Origin: UBA6168 sp965222975
GTDB lineage: Bacteria; Bacteroidota; Bacteroidia; Chitinophagales; Saprospiraceae
NCBI GenBank assembly: GCA_965222975.1
Contig: CBDCVJ010000044.1
Span: 62,001-126,000 of the forward strand
Direction of reading: 5' to 3'
Length of the DNA stretch: 64,000 bases
Of this stretch, positions 16,434 to 25,362 are shown piece after piece. The notes below the pieces were generated by a model that saw only the letters and a program-made list of their open reading frames with translations, did no database searches and had not been told where the DNA came from. Position numbers and translations under genes: made by a program. Each line of letters opens with the position of its first letter. Position 1 is the first letter of the stretch.

Positions 16434-17921
16434 TTATTTTATCAAGGTCATTTGTCGAACGGCAGTCAAGCCAGCCGATTCGATCTTGTAGAAGAGAACA
16501 CCATTGGCTGGCAAGCCTTTGCTTTCAATGGTAATTTCATTGTAACCATTGGTGTAGTTTTCCTCGATCTCTTTCAAGATCCTTCCACTGCTATCATAGA
16601 TGGTGAACTTGGCATGCCCTGCATTTGGTAGTTCAAAACCAATAGTAGTGCGGTTGGAAAATGGGTTCGGTACATTCTGATGGAGAGCAAAGCCTTCTAT
16701 TTCTAATCCATTTACAGGCGTCAGGTTTTCTTCAAAGTCAAGCCCGACTTCCCATTCGTCCATTGCTTCTCCAATGTAGGCAGCGGCAAATGTGTACCTT
16801 GAACTGATGTTTATCACCTCCGTCAGTTGGCAGGCATTTTTCACTTCGAATTGTATGGAAAGGACTGCTGTGCCATTGTCCAAAGTGAACATATCTGTCT
16901 CGAACCAGAGAGCCGTGATGGCACCTTCGTCAAGCAGGGATAGACCATAATTTTCCTCATCGGTCAGTTCAGTAGAGTTGACTTGCAGAAAGGACAAATT
17001 ATCCTTATTGTAATCAATGGTGAACTGGAAGCCATAGACATCAGCGAAATCCTTTGCCCGGAAAACAACTTCAATGTTTTCACCTGCTTCTACCCATCTG
17101 TCCTCCGTGCTGAACATTAACTTGTCATCACCACGATCTCCTAATCCTTCGTCTGCGAAGTTACTGTTCGGAGTGGCACTTCCATTTACATCGCCAATTT
17201 TAACGGCCTTAAAATCGGCATCGTTCATGGGAGTCATCATGTTGTTTACATTGATGACTTCTGGGAATATTTCTGCCCAAGGATTGTTAGGTTGAGGGAA
17301 ACTATATTCCTTATCAATAAAGCGCCATGAGGTATTATTAGGCAGTTCGCTGTTGATATAGAGGATCAACTTACGGAGTTCAACCAAATCAAAAGTTGTG
17401 ATCGTTTGAGAATTGTTGATGTCCGCTGCAATCATCTTATAAGGTGAATCGAATATTTCGACACCGAGGATATGCCTTGTTATCAGCACCAGATCATAGG
17501 TTGTCACGCCATTCAGATAGTCATCGTCTTTTTCAGGCGTGATGGAATAATCATCTCCCATCGGCAAATCCGTGAACTCGAACATACCAGAACCTTGGGT
17601 CATGTAAACTTCATCCATACTGGTATTGGATAAATGCACAGAGACACCTTCAATGGGTTCGTTGTTTTCGTGTGAATTGATAAAACCAACGAGTGGCACA
17701 CCACCAGTACAGACATTCATATTGTCCTGCAAAATGATGGTATTGAGGCAAAAATCCTGATTGCCCTCTTCATCGGTTACCCAAATTTCAACTGGTGTTT
17801 GTCCAACCTGATCACAATGCAACGTTTGGCATACATCGCTGATATCAGGTGAGAAAGAGACTTTCAGTGGCCCTGGGCAATTATCCACTGCATATTCTAA
17901 GCAGGTCTTCTGCGCATACAT
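16434..17921 (-). CDS. C-terminal part of frameshifted T9SS HYR protein (dockerin, cohesin-like, sorting domain)
   Basis: The 495 residues in this frame form the end of a secreted protein whose N-terminal part is at 18238-20571. In order: the last part of an HYR-like sandwich, a CnaB-like turn (about 75-125), a dockerin-type pair of calcium loops (NGVTTYDLVLITRHILG near 138 and DINNSQTITTFDLVELRKLIL near 166) closed by KIGDVNGSA, a cohesin-like beta sandwich (about 265-405), and a T9SS type A sorting domain (about 410-495, with HQNVPNPFSNRTTIGFELP). The first codons are not a real start: the frame continues from the fragment upstream after an indel near 17901. The sorting domain implies secretion through the outer membrane and attachment to the cell surface. 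A terminator lies downstream. Confidence 0.8.
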   Translation of the reverse strand: MYAQKTCLEYAVDNCPGPLKVSFSPDISDVCQTLHCDQVGQTPVEIWVTDEEGNQDFCLNTIILQDNMNVCTGGVPLVGFINSHENNEPIEGVSVHLSNTSMDEVYMTQGSGMFEFTDLPMGDDYSITPEKDDDYLNGVTTYDLVLITRHILGVEIFDSPYKMIAADINNSQTITTFDLVELRKLILYINSELPNNTSWRFIDKEYSFPQPNNPWAEIFPEVINVNNMMTPMNDADFKAVKIGDVNGSATPNSNFADEGLGDRGDDKLMFSTEDRWVEAGENIEVVFRAKDFADVYGFQFTIDYNKDNLSFLQVNSTELTDEENYGLSLLDEGAITALWFETDMFTLDNGTAVLSIQFEVKNACQLTEVINISSRYTFAAAYIGEAMDEWEVGLDFEENLTPVNGLEIEGFALHQNVPNPFSNRTTIGFELPNAGHAKFTIYDSSGRILKEIEENYTNGYNEITIESKGLPANGVLFYKIESAGLTAVRQMTLIK

Positions 17922-18290
17922 CCACCATCCCGGTTTGCATAATTTCTACGATGAGGCCATTGGTGCAAACGGGAGAAGGCTTTTTGCAATCCCTTATTTC
18001 AAAATCAAAAACAATCTCAGCTTCATTCCCACACCCATCTTCAACCAAGATAGCGGACGCTGTGAACTCCCATTTGTACATGTCCCTTGGAAAATTCCAG
18101 TGCCATTGATTTCGTGTGTACCATCTTTATTCAAATCAATCAAATGGACTATTTCAAGGTCAGAGCTGCATTCACCTACAATGTCTATCTCTAAGTCCAC
18201 ATCGCCGTTTGAACAATCGGCATCTTCCGTGCAAAATTCATAGTCGTAAGGTGCGGTCAATGTCGGTGCGAGTCTCATCATGAATTTTGA
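17881..18290 (-). pseudogene. Broken middle segment of the HYR/T9SS gene (three frameshifts)
   Basis: Between the two large parts, the coding sequence changes frame three times: after IHDET near 18270 (one extra base), in the stretch GTGNFPRDMYKWEF near 18093 (one base missing), and after VCAEDL near 17901 (one extra base). Read with these corrections the residues run on smoothly, including CTEDADCSNGDVDLEIDIVG and EIRDCKKPSPVCTNGLIVEI, both typical of this kind of Saprospiraceae protein. Joined up, the gene spans 16434-20571 and would encode about 1,378 residues. Either the gene is decaying or this 370-nt stretch contains sequence errors. Confidence 0.75.
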
Positions 18291-20571
18291 TGATCTGCTG
18301 ATAGGTATAGTGGCCAAAATTATTGTAGGTATTTTCGTCCACCAATGCACCAAACTCATCGGTTGGCACTACAATCGGATCAAGATTCGGATCATGAGTA
18401 CACCAGTTAATGACCTCCCATGTACGCACTATTTTAAAACAGGCGCTGTCATTTGAAAGGGCAAAATATTGATCAGAGAAACTATAGGCTAACTGCTCAC
18501 AGCCAAACTCTCCAAAGATCAAGTCGATGGAATTAATAGGCTCGCCACATTCACCCGTCCAATTGGGAGGGAAATTGATGAGCCAATCAGAAACAGGCGT
18601 TACATAGATATGTTGTTCGCAAGTGCCCTGCGACACATTACCTGCTCCATCAACTGCCGAGAAGAACCGTATGATGTGACCTTCGCCGCATGCATTGATA
18701 TTGACAGCGTGCTGCAATTCGACTATTTCTGAATTGCAATTGTCATAAGTAATGGCGTCACCAAAACTTTGAACATAATCGTCGGTAATGTCTGCTGGCA
18801 AATCTGTACATGGGATAATTTTTTGTTGAGGTGGCACACATACTGGCGGCAACTTGTCTTCCACTTCTACTGATACCATGCATTCAGAATAGTTATCGAA
18901 ACAGTCATACACTCGGAAAACAACGTTTGCCAATTCATCGCTGCAATCAAATGGCACGGCAGGGCCAAAATTGGAATCGGGCTGTCCCATGCGTTTTACC
19001 AGCATTTCTCCGATGCAACAATTGTCGTAACTGCCGTCGTCAAATGTTTCTGCATAAATCAGCGTATTGCCGAATTGGTCAAGACTGACATCAGTGATTT
19101 CGTCGCAAATGGCAATAGGTGCTTCATCGTCTATGACTGTCGCATTGACAAGTAGTTCCCGCTCATTTCCACACTCGTCAATGGCTAAATAAGTAATTGT
19201 ATGTACGCCAAGACCCAACCCTGGGTTAGGTACATAGCCTCCATTTGTTCCATCCACACCATTTACATAATCGGCCTCACCTACTTCTGTAAATATCTTC
19301 ACTGTTACATTGCCACAGTCATCTGATACCACTGGAGCGGGAAGCAAATCTTCTGAACGGCACAAAACTGCGGATGCACCTGGCTCTGTAATACGTAGTG
19401 TAATCGGTGGTACACTTACCAATGGCTTTGTAATGTCCAACACTTTGATAACCTGCTCATTGTCATTCCCATTCATATCAGTGGTAATGATCTGTTGGGT
19501 ACACCAGTTCATTACCGTCCAAGTACGAATGATTTTGAATGAATTTCCACAAGTCAAAAGCGTATCGTCCTGATTTGCAAAACTGTAAGGGCAATAGGGA
19601 CCCGATGCTCCCAATGGTACACCTGAGCCGGTCGAAGATAAGATCCCAGTATAAGTTGAGGGATCAGTTATATTAGGAAAAGAATAATATTGATCGCACA
19701 ACCATGCCCGATCTTCGGGGAACATGACTTCCTGACCCGGTTCAATCAGCAATAACTGCGTACAAAATGATTCGTTTCCGTAATCATCAGATGCCACCCA
19801 GTCCTTTACAATGGTTACTCCTTGACAGATATCGCTGTTATCTATTTGCAGGCCCGTCAATGAGATCAAAGGATCGTTATCGCAGTTGTCATCTACGGAA
19901 GGGTAGGGATAGTTGTCTATGTCAGTATCGCATTCAATGACAATAGGTGCAGTTGGGCAGTCCCAAAGTGGGGCCTTTTTGTCTTCAACCCTTATGTTTG
20001 ACCAACAAGAGTTGCCAGTGCAACCATCTGTTACCCTCCCAATGATGGGTTGGCCAATATTGCTACAAGTCACTGTGTTACCTAATTGTGTGCTATTGGG
20101 CAAAGACAAAGTGACTTGAAAATTGTCATAAGACAAATAATTGCCGTCCAATAGCATTTCAGGTGACACAGTTCCAGCTCCGCTTTGGTCAAGGGAAATA
20201 TTGACATTGTTTTCACAAGAAAGAATACTACTTGCAATGTAAATGACCTGTTGGTCAGCAACTGGCGGATTCACGCCATCGTCTTCTAATACTTGAATCC
20301 ATTGGTCACTGTTCATAGGGCCATCCCATTGAACAAAAACTGCATTATCCGTTACAGGTGAAATAATCGTTCCGCCAGGTGAGACGGACCACAGCCATGA
20401 GTTGCCGTTAAAGGGCGTGGAATATTGATAAATTTCGCCCTGACAAGGAGTTGTTTCCCCAGTAATTTCTGGAATTGGCTGGGATGAAAGATTGGTAGAG
20501 AACAAACAGGAAACAAAAGCCAAAGCAATGGCCAGCCCCCTGAAATCCCGCATAGTAACTGCCGGTTTCAT
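18238..20571 (-). CDS. N-terminal part of frameshifted secreted HYR/PKD-like repeat protein
   Basis: These 777 residues begin with a signal peptide (about 1-32, ending NLSSQ; a second ATG at residue 7 is an alternative start) and a PKD-like domain at about 35-115 (CQGEIYQYSTP is characteristic). The rest is a series of immunoglobulin-like HYR-type domains rich in Cys and with the repeated pattern of ECDTDIDNYPYPSVDDNC and AVDGAGNVSQGTC. Such domains act in surface adhesion or assembly of extracellular matrix; no enzyme site is seen. The frame stops after IHDETRTDIDR because of an indel near 18270 and continues in the fragments downstream. Upstream, the gap carries a 14-nt direct repeat (20603-20631). 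Confidence 0.8.
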   Translation of the reverse strand: MKPAVTMRDFRGLAIALAFVSCLFSTNLSSQPIPEITGETTPCQGEIYQYSTPFNGNSWLWSVSPGGTIISPVTDNAVFVQWDGPMNSDQWIQVLEDDGVNPPVADQQVIYIASSILSCENNVNISLDQSGAGTVSPEMLLDGNYLSYDNFQVTLSLPNSTQLGNTVTCSNIGQPIIGRVTDGCTGNSCWSNIRVEDKKAPLWDCPTAPIVIECDTDIDNYPYPSVDDNCDNDPLISLTGLQIDNSDICQGVTIVKDWVASDDYGNESFCTQLLLIEPGQEVMFPEDRAWLCDQYYSFPNITDPSTYTGILSSTGSGVPLGASGPYCPYSFANQDDTLLTCGNSFKIIRTWTVMNWCTQQIITTDMNGNDNEQVIKVLDITKPLVSVPPITLRITEPGASAVLCRSEDLLPAPVVSDDCGNVTVKIFTEVGEADYVNGVDGTNGGYVPNPGLGLGVHTITYLAIDECGNERELLVNATVIDDEAPIAICDEITDVSLDQFGNTLIYAETFDDGSYDNCCIGEMLVKRMGQPDSNFGPAVPFDCSDELANVVFRVYDCFDNYSECMVSVEVEDKLPPVCVPPQQKIIPCTDLPADITDDYVQSFGDAITYDNCNSEIVELQHAVNINACGEGHIIRFFSAVDGAGNVSQGTCEQHIYVTPVSDWLINFPPNWTGECGEPINSIDLIFGEFGCEQLAYSFSDQYFALSNDSACFKIVRTWEVINWCTHDPNLDPIVVPTDEFGALVDENTYNNFGHYTYQQIIKIHDETRTDIDRTLRL

Positions 20572-21082
20572 ACTGAAATTGGGTTTAAGTTAAAGAATTG
20601 GAGTGCCTGAACGGTGGACGGCAGACGGTGGACGGCAGAGGATTAGCAGTTGGGAATTACTTTAAACAAAGCTTCTTCAGCCATTTATCCTCCGCTGTCG
20701 TTCGTCAGCCGAACGACCGGACAGTTCTTTTCTTGAGTCTTAATAAATGATGGAAATAAGAAGAGGAAGGAAGGAGGTGCAAGGGCAGAAAGTTATTCTC
20801 AAAGTATGTTTAATGTGAAGCCCTTGCAGTTTTAAATTTTTTTCTCAAAATCTGATTAAAAGACTTTCAATGGCGTTCTAAATAATCTGGTTATTTTTGA
20901 TAGTTGCTCAGGGTATGGCAAAAACGCTTCCAGAAGCGATTTTGGGTAGTACCTTAATCAGGGTAAATTTTAATATGTTTATATTTTTAATGTTTAAACA
21001 ACTTTTGGGCAAAGGGGTTATGAACTGAGCATGATGATATTATCTTTAGAAATAATTTGTCAAAGAAGCATTTTATTAAAAC
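20572..21082. other. Gene-free stretch upstream of the HYR gene
   Basis: About 500 nt without a credible gene. It holds a direct repeat of ACGGTGGACGGCAG at about 20609-20636, a 9-bp stem tgcaagggc/gcccttgca (20778-20786 with 20820-20828) followed by a T-rich stretch, and a small hairpin cgcttc-ca-gaagcg at 20930-20943 followed by ATTTTGGG. These could be the remains of an RNA or terminator, but nothing identifies it. Elements R4 and R2 follow up to 21430. Confidence 0.4.
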
Positions 21083-21282
21083 TTTGGTTCTTTGACAAAT
21101 CCCGTGGAAGCCATTCAGAATATCAGTGTTTTAAGGGAAAGAAAATTTTTGAAAAAAATTTTCTTTCCCTTAAAACACTGATAGAGAGGGAGGTGAAAAA
21201 TAAAAAATTGAAAATTTTTTATTTTTCACCTCCCTCTCTTCCTGTTTTTTTATTGTTCCACTATAATCATCAAAGAACCAAA
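21083..21282. repeat. Double-hairpin element R4
   Basis: Ends ttggttctttga (21084-21095) and tcaaagaaccaaa (21269-21282) are inverted. Inside are two perfect hairpins in tandem: one with base CAGTGTTTTAAGGG and a GAA loop (21124-21180), one with base AGAGAGGGAGGTG, a 27-bp stem and a GAA loop (21184-21240). R5 at 44722-44922 is the same element in the opposite orientation. To the left, atttgtcaaagaa (21056-21068) pairs with ttctttgacaaat (21088-21100). Confidence 0.8.
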
Positions 21283-21309
21283 ACTTTTAATGCTGCTTTG
21301 CCACTTTAG

Positions 21310-21435
21310 AGAGAAAGGGTGATTAACGATTAAAAGATTGCAGATCAACAATATCAGATTAAGTCCGTCAAATCAAAAATCGTTAATCTGCAATCTCGTA
21401 ATCGTTAATCAAAAAAAACACCTCCCTCTCTGAAT
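21310..21435. repeat. Palindromic element R2 (GATTAAx stem)
   Basis: A 28-nt stem (21321-21348 with 21383-21410; 25 positions pair) around a loop that nearly equals the loop of R1. Compared with R1, the inner stem has changed from AGGGAT to GCAGAT in one arm and from ATCCCT to ATCTGC in the other. The flanks (GAGAGAAAGGGTG and CACCTCCCTCTC) resemble parts of R4. Confidence 0.75.
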
Positions 21436-21615
21436 AATCTTTCTTCTCAGGCTTATACAAAGATAAAGCACCTCATATTTCCATCAATTCCCTATTTTGC
21501 CCCAAATTATTAATTCTCGACAGTAACGCAGTGGGTTGGAGTCTTAACCTTATTGGTTTCAAAACTTATGAGATTTAGGGTGAAAAATCCAGTTGCATTT
21601 AGACACTTATTAAAA

Positions 21616-24600
21616 ATGAGCAAATTCTACATCCTTATCACTTTGATTGGTCTTCTCATTTTGCCTACCATACTATTTTCACAAAGAAAAAAACAGCAAA
21701 AGAACGATCGACCTGCTCCTGCCGCCACGTTCAGTGAAGATTTATATAACTCTCTCAAATGGCGTAGCATTGGCCCTTTTCGTGGAGGCCGTTCCTGTGC
21801 TGTTACTGGTGTTTTAGGCAAACCCAACCTATTTTACTTTGGTGGTGCTGGAGGTGGCGTATGGCGGACGGAGGATGGTGGGCGGTCGTGGGAAAATATT
21901 TCCGATGGATTTTTCGGTGGGTCGATAGGGTCAGTGGCGGTCGCTGAAAGCGACCACAATGTGATATATGTTGGAGGTGGAGAAAAAACAGTGCGGGGAA
22001 ATGTGTCATATGGGTATGGCATCTGGAAATCGGAAGACGCTGGTAAGACTTGGAAGCAAAAAGGTTTGGAAAATAGCCGCCACATCAGTCGTATTCGCAT
22101 TCATCCTTCCAACCCAGACATTGTTTATGCAGCTGTTATGGGCGACCTCTTTAAAGACACAGAAGAACGGGGTGTTTATAAAAGCACGGATGGAGGCAAT
22201 TCTTGGAAAAGGGTCTTGTTTGCCAATAGCGCTGCTGGGGCAGTGGATTTAACCTTTGATCCAAACAACCCACGTATATTATATGCATCTACTTGGCGCA
22301 TTCGTCGAACTCCATATGACTTGTCAAGTGGTGGGGAGGGATCTGGTCTCTGGAAAAGCACTGACAGTGGTGAAACGTGGATTTCTTTGAGCAATAAAGA
22401 AGGCATGCCCAAAGGAACATTGGGAATTATTGGTGTCACCGTTTCTCCTGTGAATTCTCAAAGGGTTTGGGCATTGGTCGAAAATGAAAAAGGTGGCCTT
22501 TTCCGTTCAGAGGATGGCGGCGAAAAATGGAAGAAGATCAATGACAGCCGCAGCCTCCGACAACGGGCCTGGTATTATACTCGCATTTATGCTGACCCAA
22601 AAGATGAGGATATTATTTATGTAATGAACGTCCGCTATCATAAATCCAAAGATGGGGGCAAATCATTTAAAGCAAGTGCTGCCCCTCATGGTGACCATCA
22701 TGATTTATGGATAGCTCCTGAAAACCCGAATAGTATGATTATTGGAGACGATGGCGGTGCGCAAGTGACGTATGATGGAGGAGAAACCTGGACAACTTAT
22801 CACAACCAGCCGACCGCCCAATTTTACAGGGTGACTACCGATAATCATTTTCCTTATCGAATTTATGTAGCCCAGCAAGACAATAGCACTCTTCGGATTT
22901 CTCATAGGAGCAATGGAGGTTCAATTGATAAAGATGATTGGGAAACTACAGCTGGCTGCGAGTGTGGCCATATCGCTATTGACCCAAATGACAATGACAT
23001 CGTTTACGGTGGCTGTTATGGCGGTTTGTTACAAAGGCAGGATCACCGAACCGATTTCAAAAGATCCATCAACGTATGGCCAGACAATCCTATGGGCCAC
23101 GGCGTTGAAGCGATGAAATACCGTTTCCAGTGGAACTACCCATTATTCTTTTCGCCGCATGATCCAAAAAAATTGTACACAGCTTCCAATCATTTGCATT
23201 TAACAACTAATGAAGGGCAAACTTGGCAAACCATCAGCCCAGACCTCACGCGTGATGACAAATCGAAACAAGGTCCATCGGGTGGCCCGATCACAAAGGA
23301 CAATACAGCTGTCGAATACTACTGTACCATTTTTGCAGCAGCGGAAAGCCCAAGAGTGGAAGGCCTATTATGGACTGGAAGTGACGACGGGTTGGTGCAT
23401 GTAAGCAAAGACGGAGGTCAGAATTGGGAAAATGTAACCCCTTCCAATATGCCCGAATGGTCTATGGTCAATAGCCTTGAACCAAGTCCATTTGAGGACG
23501 GTGGATGTTACATCGCTGCGACCATGTACAAATCAGGTAATTACGAACCTTATTTATTTAAGACAACTGATTATGGAAAAACATGGTCGAAGATCGTAAC
23601 CGGCATTCAAAAAGATCATTTCACGAGAGTAGTTCGCACTGATCCAAAAAGGAGAGGGTTGCTTTATGCTGGTACAGAAAGTGGCATGTACATCAGCTTT
23701 GATGATGGGGCGAATTGGAAACCATTTCAACTCAACCTGCCCATCGTGCCCATCACAGATTTGGCAGTAAAAAACGATAACCTTATTGCCGCAACCCAAG
23801 GCCGAAGCCTTTGGATGATTGATGACCTATCAGTACTCCACCAACTGAACAAAGATGTAGCCGCTAAAAAAGTCCACCTTTTCAAGCCAATGGACAGTTA
23901 CCGCATGGATGGTTTTCAAGTAAAAGACCCTAAAGAGGCAGGGAAAAATCATCCTGGAGGTGTGACAGCACATTATCTCGTGCCTGACCTCGATACAGCA
24001 AAGACAGAAGTAAAACTCACGTTCCTTGAACAAAATGGTAACCTAATCAGGGAGTTTTCCAACAAGGCTAAGGAGAAAAGTGACCGCTTAAAAGTCATGC
24101 CTGGAGCCAATACATTTAATTGGGACATTCGGTATGAAAAGGCCAAGGAATTTAAAGGTATGATCCTTTGGTGGGCCAGTACCGATGGCCCAAAAGCAAT
24201 TCCGGGTGATTACAAAGTTCAATTGTCAGTCGATGACGATGTGCAAGAACAAGATTTCAAAATATTGGCTGACCCACGTTCGCCTGCGTCGCAGCGTGAT
24301 TTTCAGGCTCAGTTTAATTTCCTGATGGATATTCGAAATAAAGTGACAGAAGCTCATGATGCCATTGGAAACATCAAGGACATTCGCAGCCAATTAAAAT
24401 CTTTTACCAAACGCCTTAATAAAAAGGACGAAAACTTGAAACCGCTATTTGAAAAAGCAGAAGCGATTGATTCAATGATGACTGAAGTGGAAGAAGCATT
24501 GTATCAGACTAAAAACCAGGCACGGCAAGATCCGCTCAATTTTCCGATTAGATTAAATAATAAATTAGCCCACCTTACTTCTTTAACAAGTGGCGACTAC

Positions 24601-24762
24601 CCACCGACAGATCAGGCTGTGCAATTGAAAAATGAGCTGACGGCCGAGGTGGATGGGTGGTTGGCGAAATTTAAAAACGTTCAAGAAGTTGAATTGCCCA
24701 CTTTCAATAAAATGGTGCGGGATATGGGAGTGGATGTGATTTTGTTAAAAGAAAATGAGTAA
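21616..24762 (+). CDS. Sortilin/VPS10-like beta-propeller protein (BNR repeats)
   Basis: A 1,048-residue exported protein: signal peptide (about 1-22, ending LFSQ), then a large propeller region with many Asp-box motifs of the form S-x-D-x-G-x-x-W (SEDAGKTWK, STDGGNSWK, SEDGGEKWK, SKDGGQNWE), then from about 740 a beta-sandwich (EVKLTFLEQNG) and a helical tail. This is the widespread bacterial family labelled glycosyl hydrolase or VPS10 domain protein; no catalytic residues of sialidases can be assigned, so I would not call it an enzyme. It has no T9SS sorting domain and so is probably periplasmic. The ATG at 21616 was chosen because the signal peptide starts there; upstream codons from 21553 add a basic stretch unlike a leader. 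Confidence 0.83.
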   Translation: MSKFYILITLIGLLILPTILFSQRKKQQKNDRPAPAATFSEDLYNSLKWRSIGPFRGGRSCAVTGVLGKPNLFYFGGAGGGVWRTEDGGRSWENISDGFFGGSIGSVAVAESDHNVIYVGGGEKTVRGNVSYGYGIWKSEDAGKTWKQKGLENSRHISRIRIHPSNPDIVYAAVMGDLFKDTEERGVYKSTDGGNSWKRVLFANSAAGAVDLTFDPNNPRILYASTWRIRRTPYDLSSGGEGSGLWKSTDSGETWISLSNKEGMPKGTLGIIGVTVSPVNSQRVWALVENEKGGLFRSEDGGEKWKKINDSRSLRQRAWYYTRIYADPKDEDIIYVMNVRYHKSKDGGKSFKASAAPHGDHHDLWIAPENPNSMIIGDDGGAQVTYDGGETWTTYHNQPTAQFYRVTTDNHFPYRIYVAQQDNSTLRISHRSNGGSIDKDDWETTAGCECGHIAIDPNDNDIVYGGCYGGLLQRQDHRTDFKRSINVWPDNPMGHGVEAMKYRFQWNYPLFFSPHDPKKLYTASNHLHLTTNEGQTWQTISPDLTRDDKSKQGPSGGPITKDNTAVEYYCTIFAAAESPRVEGLLWTGSDDGLVHVSKDGGQNWENVTPSNMPEWSMVNSLEPSPFEDGGCYIAATMYKSGNYEPYLFKTTDYGKTWSKIVTGIQKDHFTRVVRTDPKRRGLLYAGTESGMYISFDDGANWKPFQLNLPIVPITDLAVKNDNLIAATQGRSLWMIDDLSVLHQLNKDVAAKKVHLFKPMDSYRMDGFQVKDPKEAGKNHPGGVTAHYLVPDLDTAKTEVKLTFLEQNGNLIREFSNKAKEKSDRLKVMPGANTFNWDIRYEKAKEFKGMILWWASTDGPKAIPGDYKVQLSVDDDVQEQDFKILADPRSPASQRDFQAQFNFLMDIRNKVTEAHDAIGNIKDIRSQLKSFTKRLNKKDENLKPLFEKAEAIDSMMTEVEEALYQTKNQARQDPLNFPIRLNNKLAHLTSLTSGDYPPTDQAVQLKNELTAEVDGWLAKFKNVQEVELPTFNKMVRDMGVDVILLKENE

Positions 24763-24782
24763 TCTCAATCAACCAATTTAAA

Positions 24783-25322
24783 ATGAAAATAATAATTTCG
24801 GTAAATTGTAGTTCGACACATACTATGAGCAAGCCTCAAAAAAAAAGTGTAGTCTTATTAAAAGGTTTGGGAGTAGAAGATGATGCCCATTGCGGAAAAA
24901 CTGTCAAACACCGCTCCCGTGTTAAAGTCGATCCAGCCCAGCCCAATTTACGGCAGGTACATTTAATACATTCCGAACTCATAGACGAATTAAAATTAAA
25001 GGGCTTCGATGTCGTTCCTGGCCAAATGGGAGAAAATATTACAACCCAAGGTGTAGATTTATTAGCCTTACCACGAGGTGCGAAATTATTTCTGGGAAAT
25101 GAAGCAATTGTCGAAATTACTGGTTTGCGAAATCCATGTGCCCAATTGGATGGCATCCAAAAAGGTCTATTGAAAGCTCTTTTAGGAAAAGATAAAAACG
25201 GTAACCTGATTCGAAAGGCAGGTGTGATGGGCGTTGTTTTAAAAGGCGGAGAGGTTTTTCCAGAAGATGAAATAATTGTAGAATTGCCCCCACAACCATA
25301 TTTGCCGTTGGAAAGAGTTTGA
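24783..25322 (+). CDS. MOSC domain-containing protein
   Basis: A 179-residue protein that is essentially one MOSC domain, the sulfur-carrier domain of molybdenum-cofactor sulfurases and of YiiM/mARC-type proteins that reduce N-hydroxylated compounds. Visible features are the short N-terminal strand MKIIISVNCSSTHT, GVEDDAHCGKTVKHRSR (about 31-47), PGQMGENITTQG near 80-91, and TGLRNPCAQLDG near 114-125 with the conserved Cys. It is a stand-alone small type without an N-terminal barrel or a reductase domain, so partner proteins would be needed. It starts 20 nt after the sortilin-like gene and 40 nt before algI, so it may be cotranscribed, but a shared function is not evident. Confidence 0.88.
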   Translation: MKIIISVNCSSTHTMSKPQKKSVVLLKGLGVEDDAHCGKTVKHRSRVKVDPAQPNLRQVHLIHSELIDELKLKGFDVVPGQMGENITTQGVDLLALPRGAKLFLGNEAIVEITGLRNPCAQLDGIQKGLLKALLGKDKNGNLIRKAGVMGVVLKGGEVFPEDEIIVELPPQPYLPLERV

Positions 25323-25362
25323 TAAAAAAAATGTGGTAGTTAATTTTTATTTTCATTGACAA

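Noticed and set aside
17881..18290. Programmed ribosomal frameshifting in the HYR gene
   Set aside because: Three shifts of both signs, none at a slippery heptamer, and no conserved case known in this family.
21031..21309. 92-residue frame across R4
   Set aside because: It is a translation through two palindromic hairpins; codon content is that of the repeat, not of a protein.
21616..24762. Sialidase activity for the sortilin-like protein
   Set aside because: Asp-boxes are present but the catalytic Arg triad and Tyr/Glu pair of sialidases cannot be identified.
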